DNA of 64,000 nt from Liolophura sinensis (lineage: Eukaryota > Mollusca > Polyplacophora > Chitonida > Chitonidae): contig NC_088300.1 in assembly GCF_032854445.1 (NCBI RefSeq), positions 32,409,608 to 32,473,607 of the forward strand, given 5' to 3'. A program made the position numbers and the translations under genes. This document shows positions 13,001 to 28,000 of the stretch, in pieces (within the stretch, counting starts at the first letter, position 1; each line of letters opens with the position of its first letter). Below the pieces are notes generated by a model that searched no databases, was not told where the DNA came from, and worked only from the letters and a program-made list of their open reading frames with translations.

Positions 13001-16000
13001 CTGTGTCTGCCAGATGCCAGAAAAGGGCGAGTCACATGCACTTTCTGGTGTCTGCCAGATGCCAGAAAAGGGCGAGTCACATGCACTTTCTGGTGTCTGC
13101 CAGATGCCAGAAAAGGGCGAGTCACATGCACTTTCTGGTGTCTGCCAGATGCCAAAAAATGGCGAGAGTCACATGTACTTTCTGGTGTCTGCCAGATGCC
13201 AGAAAAGGGCAAGTCACATGCACTTTCTGGTGTCTGCCAGATGCCAGAAAAGGGCGAGTCACATGTACTTTCTGGTGTCTGCCTAACAGATTAGTCCCAA
13301 CAAGCGCCTGGCGCAATATTCATGACAACATATCATACACAATGTTTGTCACCAAGGTAAATACACTTTGGCCAGCATAAACTCCCAAATAATATTCTTT
13401 CCACCTCATGTGAACTCAAACGCCTTTCTAAAGGATTTGACACAAAACCAACATGTTCAGTCAAATATAATGATTCTGATAATCAGTGGGTGAATGCATG
13501 TTTATAGTTAACTCTTCAAATCAGATATCTATCCATTTTGTGAGAGGCCCACTCAGGGAGTTTCCAAAATGGCTGACGCATGTCTTCTGATTAAGTGCTT
13601 GATTCTGGCATCTGCGGTCAAAACCCCATAACTTATCTCCACACAAGAAAATGAAATTTACCCAGAGTGAAATTCCAAAATAAAGATGTCAAAACCAGTT
13701 TCTAAATTAACAGACAATAATCTCAATCGTAGAATTGCGAGTATACCTGAATCAAAGATGAAATTGTCGCACGACAAAAGTCCAGCACCAAACAAAACAC
13801 AACACAACGCAAATAGAGAGATAGAGAGAACTAAAATACTTCTTTTCTGCCCAAGAAATAGGAAAGTTTTCCAAGGTAACCAAACTTAAATATATCCACA
13901 ATCTCACAAACAAATCAGTGAGGAGGGAAAGTGCTGAAGTTGACAGATTTCTGCACTCACTTCAAAGCTAATGTACTTGTATAATTACCATACAATGATC
14001 AGCCTTGGTATGGAGAAGAAAGAATCAAAATCATTAGAAACTGTAAAACTAACGACTACAAGAAATGAAGACAAATTTTCAATCACAACAAGCTACAGGA
14101 ATCTATTTGAAAACATACAACAAACTACAAACGAAAAGAAAAGGGCAACTACGTGGAACAGTATCTTTTAAGCTACAAAGGAAGACACTATATCATGAAT
14201 GCAATGAGGGCAGGAAAATTTATACTTCTGACAAAACTGATTAGATTAAAAAAATGAGACCCATTTTACTTCTATTCACAATTGCTGCATTACAATTTCT
14301 GTCATCAACCAAATTATGTATCTGATTTGTGTTACATTTGATTCATGTTCTATGATCTGTTCCTGTCACATGAATAGAATGCATTACCCAGTTATTAAAC
14401 TGGAGGGTTCAATTTCAAAAGGATCAGACAAGGAGTCGGAATTAAAAACTCACTTCCAAAATACGCTCTTGTTCCTTTCTCTTGATCTCTTCCAGTCGGT
14501 CTTTCTCTCTCCTGGCCTCATCTTCTAACAGTCTCTGCTTCTCAAAACACTTTCTGGTCATCAAATGCTTTTTCAATCTGCAAGATATTTTAAATTCATT
14601 ACATCACTGTCAAATTCTACTTACAAGACGCTAGTCGTTTTGTTGGGGGGTTGAGTAACTACTGACCTGTGGCAAGCTAAAGAGTAGTATTTCACTGACT
14701 GCTTGATCTCCACTAAACTTCATGTTAGACCACTTAAACTGCCTCAAGAGCAGAGAGGTGGGTAAATCTCAAGGATTGCAAGTCTGGGATTGAACAAACA
14801 CTGCACGAATCTCTGTGATTCAAAGACCAGCATGTATATCACTCGGGCACAATCTCAAAGACATATCTTTTAATTTTATAGAATTTATAAACAATGCTGT
14901 CACCTTATTCACCTAATTTTGGATAAAACGAACACCAACCTGGACTCTTCTGTTCAGTGCAGTGAATTTGTCTTCCTGTGCTGACACTGTCTTTTCAAAA
15001 TCGTCATGGCGACGTAAAAGCTCCTCAACAGTTTCAATGGAATCTCCGTAGTATTTTTCTCGCAACATAGGCTCTCGGCAATTTAGCCAAGCATCCAGTA
15101 AGTCCATCTCATGTTTGAATTGCTAAGGAAAGAAAAACTTTGTTCATTAGAACCTGTAAACAGTTTTATTTAGATATCAAAGGCCACAGCTGACATGTAC
15201 TTATATCGACATGTCTATATTGCAAACAAAGCAACTTCTATTTGACTAAACAGTCCAATAAAATATGGGACAAAAACTTTGAACAAACAATTATGGCCAC
15301 ACATTTAAGTATAAATTCAAATAAAGTTTAAATTTCATTTCAATATGAGAAATATCATGCACCCCCCACCCCCCCCTTGAGCTGTGAACAAAATTTCATT
15401 CAAATCTGTGTATGCTTTTATGTGTATAATGGGAGACTCGATTAAGAGCAACACAGAACGTCCAAATGACAGTAGAACGCATCGTTTTCTTCTGTGCAGT
15501 GCATGCAGTGCATGTGTACTTCATATGTGTTTTATGAGTACACCTTCGTCGATAAATGTGATGCAATAAAGGAAAGAACTAATGAGTTCACAGCTCTGAG
15601 CCATCTTAACACAGGCAGTAAGGAGTTGTATAATGAGTACTCCAGTACTTTTTTTAAAACATCACATCGGCAGACATAATGTTGTTGGCAGAGGCAATGA
15701 AATTTACCAAGTTGCCACAAACTGAGCCTGCCGTAACTTCCCTGACAGCATACAGTAAAGCGATATGTCACCGTGGCGACAGTTCTTGACGTAGTATTGG
15801 GACAGCTCTGTAGAGCGAGCTCCATAGCCCAGAAGTCCGGTTGATTTGCACCCACCTGAGCCTCAAGGTTCTGTTCATACAGCACTTGTCTCTGTGACCA
15901 AGTCTTCATCAACGCCTGCCAGTACTCATTCAGCAGCTTTATCTTCTCCTTGATCTTAAAACAAAGAACAAAACATTATATAAAGGATATATGAAATGGT

Positions 16001-19000
16001 ACTATAAAATGGCGAGTATGGATGTAAGGAAAATGAGGCTTTGCCACAAAAATGCAATCAAAACAACTTTCATTTTTGAGGAGTATTTCTTATTTCTTAA
16101 CATCCACCCCTATAACAAGTTATACATATTTTCCATCAATGGTCGGCAATATTTATCCATAAAGATAATTGGAACACACGATCAGCTTGTAGCTCCTAAT
16201 TCGAACTCTTCCTTGAGGTCGTTCCGACAGCTATCACCACTGAGGTCACCACTGAGGTCACCACAGCAGGCTCCTTCATATCCAGACTAACCACTTGGGC
16301 CTCAGGAAAACTGTAGTTTGAAGACATTTTTATGCAACAAGAAGAAAGCTGAGTAGCTTTTATTGTACTTTTATGTCGTCCCACATCACATACTCCGTTT
16401 TAAGACATAAATACCAAGGGTTTGAAGTATTCTATCTAAAGCCTCAATCTCAACTATTAAACTTCTGTACATATTTGAAGACACTAAGACAACTTTCACA
16501 CAAAATAGCAGAGGTACTTTCCCAGAGCCATGCAGCTGGATGAACAGAAAATTTGGAAAACTTATTATCCAACCCTGATCATATTTCAAGTATCATAAAG
16601 GAAGCTTGAAAATGTAGTATGTATAACATAAGTTATCAATTTTCTAGCTCCTCAAAATATTCCTGAATCCAGAAAACTATTTAACTGATTGGTGTTTTAC
16701 TCTGTAATCAGGACTGTTTCACTTGTATGACAACAGCCAGAATAATAGTGGAAGAAAACCTGGGCAGATCCAGAAAACTGAACAACAGACGATGCCATCA
16801 AGTTTGGTGTCGATCAACATGAACATAATAGTAGTACTTCAAAATCTAAAAGGAAAACTGTTCTTCAAATATACAGTGCTGACATGAATACCAATTAACG
16901 TCACGGCATTTGACAACTCTAAGTGAAGCGGTTCTGTAGATCTAATGAAAATGCCAAAAAATCATTCACAATACAGACTGTCAAGTGCTCATCAAAGTAC
17001 TCACCTCCCCAGACAGGAAGTGTCCACTGTTGATCAAGGCCTGGCCAGTCTGATGGAAATTCTGGAATTGTTCTTTACGACTGTCAATCTCCGCCTTTCT
17101 CTCCTTGTGGCGTGTCAGCTGGAACTCCGCCCCTGGAAGATCTCTGGCTAACTCATCCCCAGTGATTAGAGCCATCATCTCACTACACCAGGCGCTGAAG
17201 AGAAAAATACCGTACTGTACATAGTATGCCATAGTTAGATTTTTAAAATTTACTTATTTGATTGGAGTTTTATCTGTACTCGAGAATATTTCACGTACAA
17301 GACCAGCCTTATGGTGGAAGCAAATAGGGGAAATCCCAGGAAAAACTCACAACCATCCGCAGTCTGCTGACAGACCTTCCCAATTACGAACCATAGTTAC
17401 AAATATTCCCTCATTCATGGCTGGCAGGAATTATTAAACTAGTTAAATTTGGAATATTAACAAAATCAATTTTTTTTCACCACTGGACTAATGAAATGAA
17501 TTAATTAAGCAGTAATTTAATATTGTTAATTTGCAAAAAAGCTTACTATAGTGTAATAGTGTAAAAGTGTGGGTACACCACATAAAGGAGATGGCAAATA
17601 AAACATCTTTGAAATATTAAACCCTCAACAATGCACATAAAGATGACAAATAAAGGTAAGAAACTGGGCCTAAGTTCCTAAGGCCGCTTTCACAAGGTGC
17701 CATATCTGTTCTTTTTTCATTCTAAAAGTTGATACAAAACGCCCCATGTGATAAAACCTTGAGCACTGACAAAGTCGTTGGACACTCTCACCCTATTTAC
17801 CTGAGTTCCCTATAGTCATTGAAGTACATCTGTATTTGCTCAGCCTGCTGTAGCTTGTCCTTCCTCAGCGTGGCCTTCTCCACCAAGTTATTCCAGGCCT
17901 GCACCATCTCCTCATGTTTGGTGGCGATGTGCTCCTGAGCATCAGGGAACAGACCAATCAAACGCTCTGCCTCCTTCGTGATGGCTTCCACCTGGTCGCT
18001 AATGGCTGCCAAATCTCGCTGATAAGTTCAAAAGAAAAGTTAGTGTCCAATGTCAGTTAGAGTTAAAAAGAACAACACTGTCCCAGATAAAAACAAAATA
18101 ACCTAAAATTGCTCTTTTTGCCTGCTTTTGAGAACTATTGCTCTTAGTAAGGTTGTTTCGAGGTTAGGATGATATTTTTCTGCCAGAACATAAGTTTCAA
18201 CACCAAAAGTTATATTTTATGACATGTATTTGCTTCTAAAATCTTTTACTCATTTGTATTAATACAATTTTTTAAGAACACTCCACCAGATGTATGCCAA
18301 TTATTAAACAGATAACAATGATGTAATACAAGACAGTTCTTTGAAGGCAACATGCATGAAGTCAAGAAGAAAAAAAATCCCTCCCCAAAATGTGTGCCAA
18401 ATTTTCAGAGGTATGTTCTGTACCTCGAGTCCTTCATGCCGGCTATTAAGTGCTTGTACACTCTCTAGATCATGGCCGTAATCGTCAGTCGATACCACTC
18501 CGTCTTTCTCCTGGATCCAGTTCAGGGTGTCATCTGCGTCTCTTCCGTACATGTGTACCTGTTTGGCTCCCGTCAGCGCCTGCCAAAGATGAAAAAACAA
18601 AAGTATTTGAAGATCTCTGTGCCAAAAATAACAATCAAACAAACAAACAAAAATTCAAGTTGCTCCGAAAAATATGTCTAATCTCATTTACATGCAAGGA
18701 GTCAGGCGTGTATAGATATAATCAAAGAAGAAGAAATTTCCTGGTTTTAGAATTTATTTGGAGGTGCATAGCAAAAATCTAACCTCTTGCCGAGCATGAG
18801 CTACTTCTTTCAATTCTGACCACATCTGATTGATTTCATTTCTTCGTTTCTCAATATTATTGGTCTCAAAATGTTTAGCATTGCACATTGTGGTGGCCGT
18901 ATTATTGATGGCAGCTATTCGCTCTTCTCCACTGTTGAGCTCTCGGATGAAATCTTCAAACTTTTGTTGTAAAATCTGCAAAAAACAATATGAGAGATTT

Positions 19001-22000
19001 TCAAATAATATCTACTGCTATGATAAAGCCTGACCAAGAAAAACTGACTAAAATGTAATCAAAAAAAGACAAAAACAAACAAAAAAAAAAAACAGTTGGT
19101 TATCCAGAATAAGTTGATTACTGTCTTTCAAGGTGAGCTAAAACTATTTGAGTAGCTAAAAGAGAAGTCATAAAAAATGAGTGGCATTAAACCTGGCCCA
19201 TGGGAAATGTCCATTTGCTCAAGAGACGCCATGCAGGGAAGTTTGGTGAAAACTCAAACATGGCTTTCATAGTTGCTGAGTTCTAGACATTCCAGATAGC
19301 CAGAACAGGAATCCAGAGCAAAACAAAGAACCTGTGTGGAACATTTTCTTCCTGTGCTGGCTAGGGACGCAGTTTGTTACATTTAATGTGAAGCTTTTCT
19401 TATGTTTCATACTTTTCACGTTACACTTCTAGCACATGTGCAGAGCTGTGAAATGACTGGGCCACTGTCTCACCATTAAAATTTCACTATGTGAAGATCT
19501 CACCTCTACATGTTCCAAATCTTCACCGTAATCTTCAGAAGACGCTATGACACCTTTGTCAGAAATCCAGTCAATGGTGTCATCTGCTTCCCGGTAAAAT
19601 TCGAACAGTTTAAGGCTGTCATTCAGTTTGACTCGTCTCCTTGTTGCCATGTCTTGAAGCTCACTGTACTGCTGTTCTATGTTGTTCTGAAAACACCGAA
19701 GTGGATGGTTAAGATTCTCTTGACTTGTAATATACATTTATATTTATTTGATTTATCTGATTGGTGTTTTATGCCGTACTCAAGAATATTTCACTTATAC
19801 GACGGCGGACAGCATTATGGTGGGAGGAAACCCACGACCATCCGCAGGTTACTGCAGACCTTCCCACTTACAGCCGGAGAGGAAGCCAGCATGAACTGGA
19901 CTTGAACTCACAGCGACCACATTGGTGAGAGACTCCTGGGTCATTACGCTGCGCTAGCTCGCTAACCGATTGAGCTATACATTTGTACAAATACTTGTAT
20001 TTCTATGATCTTAAGAATAATTAGTTTAACACCAAAAATTATAAATTGTGTTTCGCTTCGGCTCTGATAGCAGTGGCAAGACATAATAAATTTAATAGCT
20101 CTGCACAAAACAGTTCTCAAGATAAAAACATAAAAAAAAATAAATAAAAAACATATTAAAATATAAAAATATTTCATTAATATAACCATTGTCAGATTTA
20201 TGCTTGTAGATTTACAGGCAGAGCGCTGTGAAAACGAACATGCTTCACAAATTATCTGATAAATACTTATGAACAATACAGAGTTTACAAGCAGGAGTTA
20301 TTTGATTTTTCAAAGCATCATGAATATTTTACTGAAAGGTTTGTCAGAAAAATGCTCGGTTAAGTGTAGACAAACCACTTGTCTTCTCACCTGTTGTTTC
20401 TGAATGTTGTTCAGGTCATAATGACCTTTATCCAGCAGAGTTCGGCTCAGAGCAGCAAGCTCCCCGATGTTGTTACCAAAGTTGTCAATATCTCGGTCCA
20501 AAGCATCAAGTTTCTTCAACAATGCCTGCATTGAAAAAGATCAGTTCTAATGAAAATATTATTCCCTTCTGATAGTCGTGAAGAAAGAAGTTGCACAGTA
20601 AAAATATTTTATCTTATGCTGGTATGTTATGTTTTTAATGTGGATAAGATTACCTGAACGGAATCTTCATCTTTTCCTAAGTCACTGCTGGTTAACAGGG
20701 GCTGCTTTTCTCTCATCCAAGACTCCGCTTCAGCAATTTCGGAATAAAACTGAAAAATTTCAAAAAAGACACATTATGAAAACCATGAACCAAAATGTCC
20801 CCACTGATGCTACAGTTTTGCAGGAAAATCAATTTCATGTATTAAATCTAACAGTTAAAAGTCTGATTAACCATAACAGTCAGTGAATGACCGCTGTTTA
20901 TTACAAGCGTATTTGATCTAAAATTTTGACTAACTTACTCATTTTGCCTGATTTGGAGAGTTCTATTGATCTTAGAATGGTGATCCAAGGATGACACTCT
21001 ACTGAAAATATGTTCTAGCACAAAAGGTAATCTTCTTTGAACTTCGCTAAAATTTCTGAAGATTCTAGGCAGATTTTTGGGGGGCATGTACTGTTCAGTA
21101 GACACTTCTTATGTCTTACCTTTTGCACTTCTAGAGACTCCTGGAGTTTAGCTCGTCTCTCTGAAGCCATGTCTTTCAAACTTTTCATTTCAGACTGCAG
21201 TTCGTTCAGCCTAGCCTGCACGTCTGATGCAGCAAAGTGCTTGCTGCGGATCATGCCTTGGGCAGTAGATGCTACTGCATCTACCATGGGCTCATGAGCC
21301 ATTATCTCAGATTCTAATGCCTAAAGAAGAAAGGAGGAAAACTAGGATCATATATTTCGTTAACTTGACTACAAAAATGCGACACACAAATTGCTCAACC
21401 TTTTCGCACAAGAAGGAGCACCTTTCAGTGTAATTTATGCACAATTTAATTTGATTTTGGGGAAAAAACTACATTCACTGAATTGCACAATTTCAGGGTT
21501 TTGAAAAAAGTATAATATTATCAGTCTAGACAGCATAATCTTCAGAAAATGCTTGAATAAACACCTACTGAAAAATTGCAGTAGCAAGACCTTTTCATGG
21601 CATTCCAGATTCTGAATTTTTCACATCTGCTTTAAAGTCTGAGCAGAAATCAGTCAAACATTTATTTCTGTACATTGGTTAAGATTACTGGCTGATTGAG
21701 CTTTGTAACCTTCATCCTACACAGATCTTCTACAAATGTACCTGATGTTTCTTGACAAGGCTTTGGACATTTGACAGTGTTGTTCCAAGATCTTTAGAAC
21801 CAGCCAATGGTTTCTTTTCCTTGATCCAAGAAATTTCGTCCTCAAGGTCACGGTAAAGCTTGTAGAGATGTAGGGCGTCACCGAGGTTGTCTCTGCGAAT
21901 GGTGCAGGGTTCAGACAGGGCGGCGTATTTGGCCTGTACTTCTTTGGCCTCAGCTGTCAATTCTTTGTACATGAAGTGTTTGTTCTCTTTGAACACCTGG

Positions 22001-25000
22001 GCAGTTTCAATCACATCCTGAACTTTCTCTTCATGGTTACTAATGTCCTGTTCCAGAAGCTAAAAAATGAAAATACTTTCATTGTTGGGAAATTTTCAGC
22101 GATGTAGCATTTTTTTCTTTAAAACATAAAAGGGTAAATTTAAGTGACACTTATGTACTTTGAAGAAAAGATGCTGCACTTGGTTTTTACGCATAAATAA
22201 CACATCCAAATTCTAAATAATGTGAGGAAAACAAATAATCTTTCAAAAATAATCAGATCATTACTATTGTCATATTAAAGGAAGGGTGGCATAATAAAAC
22301 AATTACGGGTTGGCTAACTGGAAGTCTTTAACAAAAATCTATGACCCACATTACACACAAGTTGTATTAAAACTTGTACACGGTTTGTACACGCATCTAA
22401 GTTCAGTTCAACATCAGACAAATCCATGAGGTACAGGCATGCCTTTGTGATGAATGTTTGATGGGTGTATAATGAAACATTTGGTAACACTGCCCAAGAA
22501 CAAACCTGATGTTTCCTTAGAAGATTAGTTACAGATGTCAAATCCTTCCCATGATCCTCCGAGATCAGCTGATTTTCCACCTCCTCCATCCAGGTGTTGA
22601 GATCACTGACAAGCCGCTTAAAGAGCAGAGCCTGAAAAACACATCGGAAACACATCAATAACAGACATGGGAAAAGTCTCTTAGCTGTGACTGCAGAACC
22701 ACATGTCCAAATCTGTTGTCGAAATAATGGAAACCTAGAAATGATGGAAACCAACAGAACGATGGCAACCAACTAAACGATGGCAACCAACTGAACAATG
22801 GAAACCAACTAAACGATGGCAACCAACTAAACGATGGAAGCCAACTACCCAATGGAAACCATGAAATAATGGAGTCTAGAACAACAAATCATCCACTGCA
22901 CTGATAGAGATGCAGATACAAGCATCAAATTAATTAGTAAAACAGTGAAAGGGTGAAATATACCTAAGAAAACGAATGGCTGACAGGGTATTCATAAAAT
23001 GACGGCATGTCCTGTGACGTGGAGACAGATGTGGAAAGCAATGATCTTGTACACACCATTATCTGATCAACAATCTTTTGACCATGGCACTGTCAGCATT
23101 TTATGAAATTTTATGAACATAGCATCAGTATCAAAAATTTTTTTTATAACAATTGGTCATTCTCTCTCAACAAAAGGAATGGTAAGACATGACTAACCTT
23201 GTGAGCATCCTGTAATTTGTCCTTCTTGTCAGAGCTGGCGGTTAAGAGAGCCTTCCAGCTGAGCTCCAACTCGTTCAGTCTCTTCCTGATGTCAGCCTTT
23301 TCATAGTGGTCAGATTGGATCAAAACCTCTCCTTCCTAAGGTGCAAACAAGAAGTATATTTTTTTCCACCACAAGCTATACTTGTATGATTAACATATTT
23401 AAAATCATTTGGTCAATATATTCAAACATTTTTTAACGCTGATGAAAGTAGAAGATGAAAATTGAAAACAGGTAAATTTTATATAAAACTTTTATGACTT
23501 CCATTTAATTCATGTAATGAGTAATAGTCTTATCTCTTTCAGTAACTTTTAGGGACCTTTAAGAAAACTGGCCTAAATCCTGATTTATCTCCCCTGGTGA
23601 CCTCACCTCAGTCACAGCATTAACCCTGTTCCTGTTGGCAATAATCTCAGCCTCAAAGGCCTGGTGTTTCTGTAGCTTTCCTTGGAGGTTCGTGGGATCA
23701 CGGTAAGACTCATCCATTGCAACCTGCATTTTCTCGCTCACCCAGCCAGACACCTGAATAAAAACATCACCAGAAATTGTGTTTTCACATGTCTTCTGTC
23801 ACTTGAGATACCCACTACAAAATAATCTTCAAACAACATGAAACACTAAATGCAAAAAATTTCTTTTCGCCCATGGTGCAGAAGCACTGACAGCTACATT
23901 ATATCCAGCATTATAGAAATACCACACATCTCTATCCCAAGATACCTCTAATGTAATTTAAGGCCTTATCTCACAGAAAAACTGCTGTTATAGGGAACGG
24001 ACTCAGTGTATACACGAAGTTAGCAGTATTAGAACATACTAATAATTTTTTAAATCCATACCATGTCTCCGAGTACTGAATCAATCAATGGTTATTGTAA
24101 GTCACCAAAAGTTTCCATACCTCATATAGGTTCCTGTTCAGACGCCTTCCACAGATTGTTGCGCCTGTCAATCACCTGCTGACAACACTCCATGATCTCA
24201 GCAGACGCGTAATGGTTTTGGTCACACAGATCTTTGGCAAACTGTTGGAGATCTTCAATCTTATCCTCTTGGGCCCTCAAGGTCATTTCAAAGGCGTCAT
24301 GGCTTTTGACTAAAGCTTCCACACTAGATGAACTGTCCTGGAAAAAAGCAAGATAAATTTTTTTTTTTTTTTTGAATTTGGAATAGTAATTTACCTCAAC
24401 ATTACTGTTAGGATGATATTAATCTGGAGGAAGGTCCGACAGCAGCCATGATCATGACTTGTAAATTCACACCTCAATCATACACTACTACAAATACCAT
24501 TTTTTCCATTCTTCATGATAATTAAGAATAAATTACTGTGATTTGAAATCTTACCCCTACATCTTCATTGGATAAGAATGCTTCTTTTCCAGCCAACCAA
24601 GCTTCAGCCTGATCTGCAGTCTCCTTGAAGACCTGTAAAATTGAAATATAAAGACATAATTTTTTTATGTCCTGATGCCTGATGCCAAGCATTATAACGC
24701 TGTATGGAAATTGATAAGACTGAATCTCTTGAAGATATGTAGAAAATATTTCTTTCATGATTGATCCCAGAGACTCATCCCTTGATACATGATACAAAAG
24801 CCTTGTTACTAGCCCTGGTCGATGTTCTTCAATGCTAAGCAAAAGTCCGATTTACGGAAGGAGTAAACTGGAGTGCCCAGAAAAAACCACCAATCTTTGG
24901 CAAGTTTCAACTGTGACAAACTTAACCATAAGTGATGCACAGATCCGCACAGTGTATTGATGGAAGCCAAGTTGTCCACAACAAACATTACGGACTGCGC

Positions 25001-28000
25001 AGTCACAAAGGTATCATAGATTACTTATTGTCACAAAGTTCTCACTGTGGGTGTGTTCAAATCCACACTAGTTTGTAACTCAAGTGCAGTGTTCTTGTGG
25101 GACCTAATATAAGTGTGTAAAAAGAGCACTGACGGCACAAAAATTGGTATGTATGCTTATGTACGATTTGGGGATTAATATCATAATTGTCCAACCCTGG
25201 TGAAATGAGAAGTGAAAATCTCTCTGTGAACACTGATCTTATGTTAAATTTTGGCATTCGAAAGCTCATTCTCGAGAACATCAAATCAAATATGCCCATT
25301 AGTGTTGTTTGTTTATTTATTCACTTGATTGGTGTTTTACGCCGTACCCAAGAATATTTCACTTATACGACTGCAGCCTGCATTATGGTGGGTGGAAACT
25401 GGGCAGAGCCCGGGGGAAACCCACGACCATCCACAGGTTGCTGGCAGACCTTCCCACTTACGGCCGGAGAGGAAGCCAGCATGAGCTGGACTTGAACTCA
25501 CAGCGACCGCATTGGTGAGAGACTCCTGGGTCATTATGCATGCTAGCGCTTTAACCAACTCATCCACAGAGGCCCCCCATTAGTGTTGTTAAATGAGAGG
25601 GAATTAACATCTACGATATTTACCTGTAGGTCATGACACTGAGTCAACAGCTTGCTTCGCTTGTCCCATGCATTCACCAGGTTAAATCTAGACTGCTCCA
25701 GTTGTTTCAGCACCTTCTGTACCTCGGCCGCTGCATAGTGGTTTTCGTTGACCAGATTTTTGCCGTGTTCCCGACAAGCAGTGAAGTGAGTCTGTCTTCC
25801 ATCAATTTCAGCCTGGAGACATCACAAACCAAAGTTTTAGGAGCAATAACACAAAGTACGTTTGTACGCTTCATAAAATTGTCTCATGAACCCCCAAAAA
25901 GTCACTTTTATGATTTTTCCTTATTAAAGTTAGTTTAAGAATAAGTCAACAGAAAAACATACACTCATGAGGTAATTGCCTGTCCATAATGCATCTGTAG
26001 CAGGAACTTGTGGGCACCTACCGTGCTACATGCCTAGAATTATGATGAAAATGACACTAAAACATTTGTTTGTATCAATAAAGTTGCAGACTTCATAAAA
26101 ATGTGCAACTTCCCCCATAGTTATCTCAGAATGTTTCAAAATATTGGTCGCAGTAGCAGTTGAAAATGTTGAAGAATTTGGGTTCTCTGGTTGCACATTC
26201 ATTGATTCAATGTCTTTTGGTCAAGGTTATGGAAGAGGAAAGTGTCCGGAGTAAATGGCCTTGCAACCTTCAATGGCAAATTCTTTCAACAAGTCTAAAA
26301 TTGGTTGAAGGTAACTGAGTTCGTTTATTGGATTACAAAGACCCAGAAAACAATGCAAGCAGGGGAATCTTGAAAATCTGCTGTCCCAGAGCATGAATAT
26401 GCAGAAGCTCTACAATGGGGCATACCTTTCTCTCATGATGCATCTGTAACAGGTTCTCTGCCTCGGCCACATCTTTAGCTAGTTCCCCTGAGCTCATCCT
26501 CTTGATCATCTCACTGGACCAGGTCATCTAAACAAGGACAACAATGAAAATTTAAATGAAAGACAAGAATAATCAGTGAAAGATATACATGTAGTAGGGC
26601 CTACACAGATGAGCTACAACTAGCAGGCAAAACCTATCAAACAAATACTAATTTAGAAATCTTTATAGAGAGAACTTTGACCATAGATCCATCCTGAGAG
26701 TGTGCTATGTTTCGCTGTTTATTTCTTTATTTTTTGATGAATCTAAGACAAATAACTCACCAGTTCTTTGGCATCGGACTGAAACTTGTGATATTGGTAC
26801 GAGGCAGCCAGAGTTTTCTTCCTGTTGAAGACAAAAAAAACATTCCACGTTCGGTCATTCATGAAAGTGAAAAAAAAATTGTTCATGAGCAATAGTAAAT
26901 AGCATCTATTAAGATGCACAAAGTGGACTTAACTTAACCAAAATTTAACAGAAATCTCACATCTCTATAAAGGTTAATGTGTGTGTTTTTATCCATATTG
27001 ATAAAAATCGTGCAAACCAAACCTACCTGGCATCAGACAGATCCTCTAACTTCTCCCAATTATCTTGCACTTCCTGTTGTTTGGTTGTTATGGAACTTGC
27101 CAGGTCAGGGAATTTCCGGCACAGTTTACCCGCCTGAGTCTCAATTTTCTAGAATACAAAAAGAAACAATGTCTTTAAATATCTGTTTAACTATGTGACA
27201 GATTAGTATCATGCAGAGAGTTTAACAGGTTAAACAAAAAATAGTTACAATAAATATATTTTCTACATCTAAAAATTAGTGATATGTACACACTGCATAT
27301 TTAAGCTTAAGAATTTGAATAATCTTAATTTGAAACAGAGAGGCAAACAGCTGGTTTTATCTGTAAGATTTAGTTACAATGCATATCCAAGAAGCAGTAT
27401 ACACCTCAAAACCCCACTATACTCATTACACACACGGCAACATTTCCTCCTCCAGACTTTAATAAAACTTTCTGTCACAAATGACAATTTGTAAGTATTT
27501 ACCTCGAGTTGATTCTGCAGAGCAGTCATGTCTCTATCTATCTCCTCCTGCTTCCTCTGCAGAGCTTGAACCCCAGCCAGGTCTTTACCCAGGTCGTCCG
27601 TGGACAAAAGCTTAGCCTGGGGGATAAAAACAAATAATCAACCAAATTTTATTTATTTATTTATTTATTTCATTGGTGTTTTGCGCTGTACTCAAGAATA
27701 TTTCATTTATACGACGGCGGCCAGCATTATGGTGGGTGGAAACTGGGCAGAGTCCGGGGGGAAACCCACGACCATCCGCAGGTTTCAACCATTTTAAATT
27801 TACGTAGTAACATTCATGTGAAGACTGTTCATACTGTTTTGAAAGCTTATTTATAGATCTAATTAGAACATGCAACATGAGGTATGGGCTTATTTAACTT
27901 ATGACATAGTAATGGAGATTTATAATACAATAGCAATTTTCATTCCTTAAAGGATACATGAAACGCATTGGTTTTATTTCTTAACATGCAGATTTTCATG

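Noticed and set aside
12855-13380. 143-, 151- and 111-residue ORFs with CQMPEKGESHALSGV-type repeats
   Set aside because: 45-bp minisatellite (a multiple of 3) within an intron; three plus frames and the minus strand are all open.
14600-14660. Possible 42-nt exon between w58 and w59 (acceptor GCCACAG, donor GTAAGT)
   Set aside because: In the required phase 0 it contains TAG, and w58 joins w59 in phase without it.
25337-25567. ORFs reading SSPAHAGFLSGR... at 25337, 27657, 30834, 37283, 42103, 53947
   Set aside because: The same sequence recurs because these are family A SINE bodies, not a gene family.
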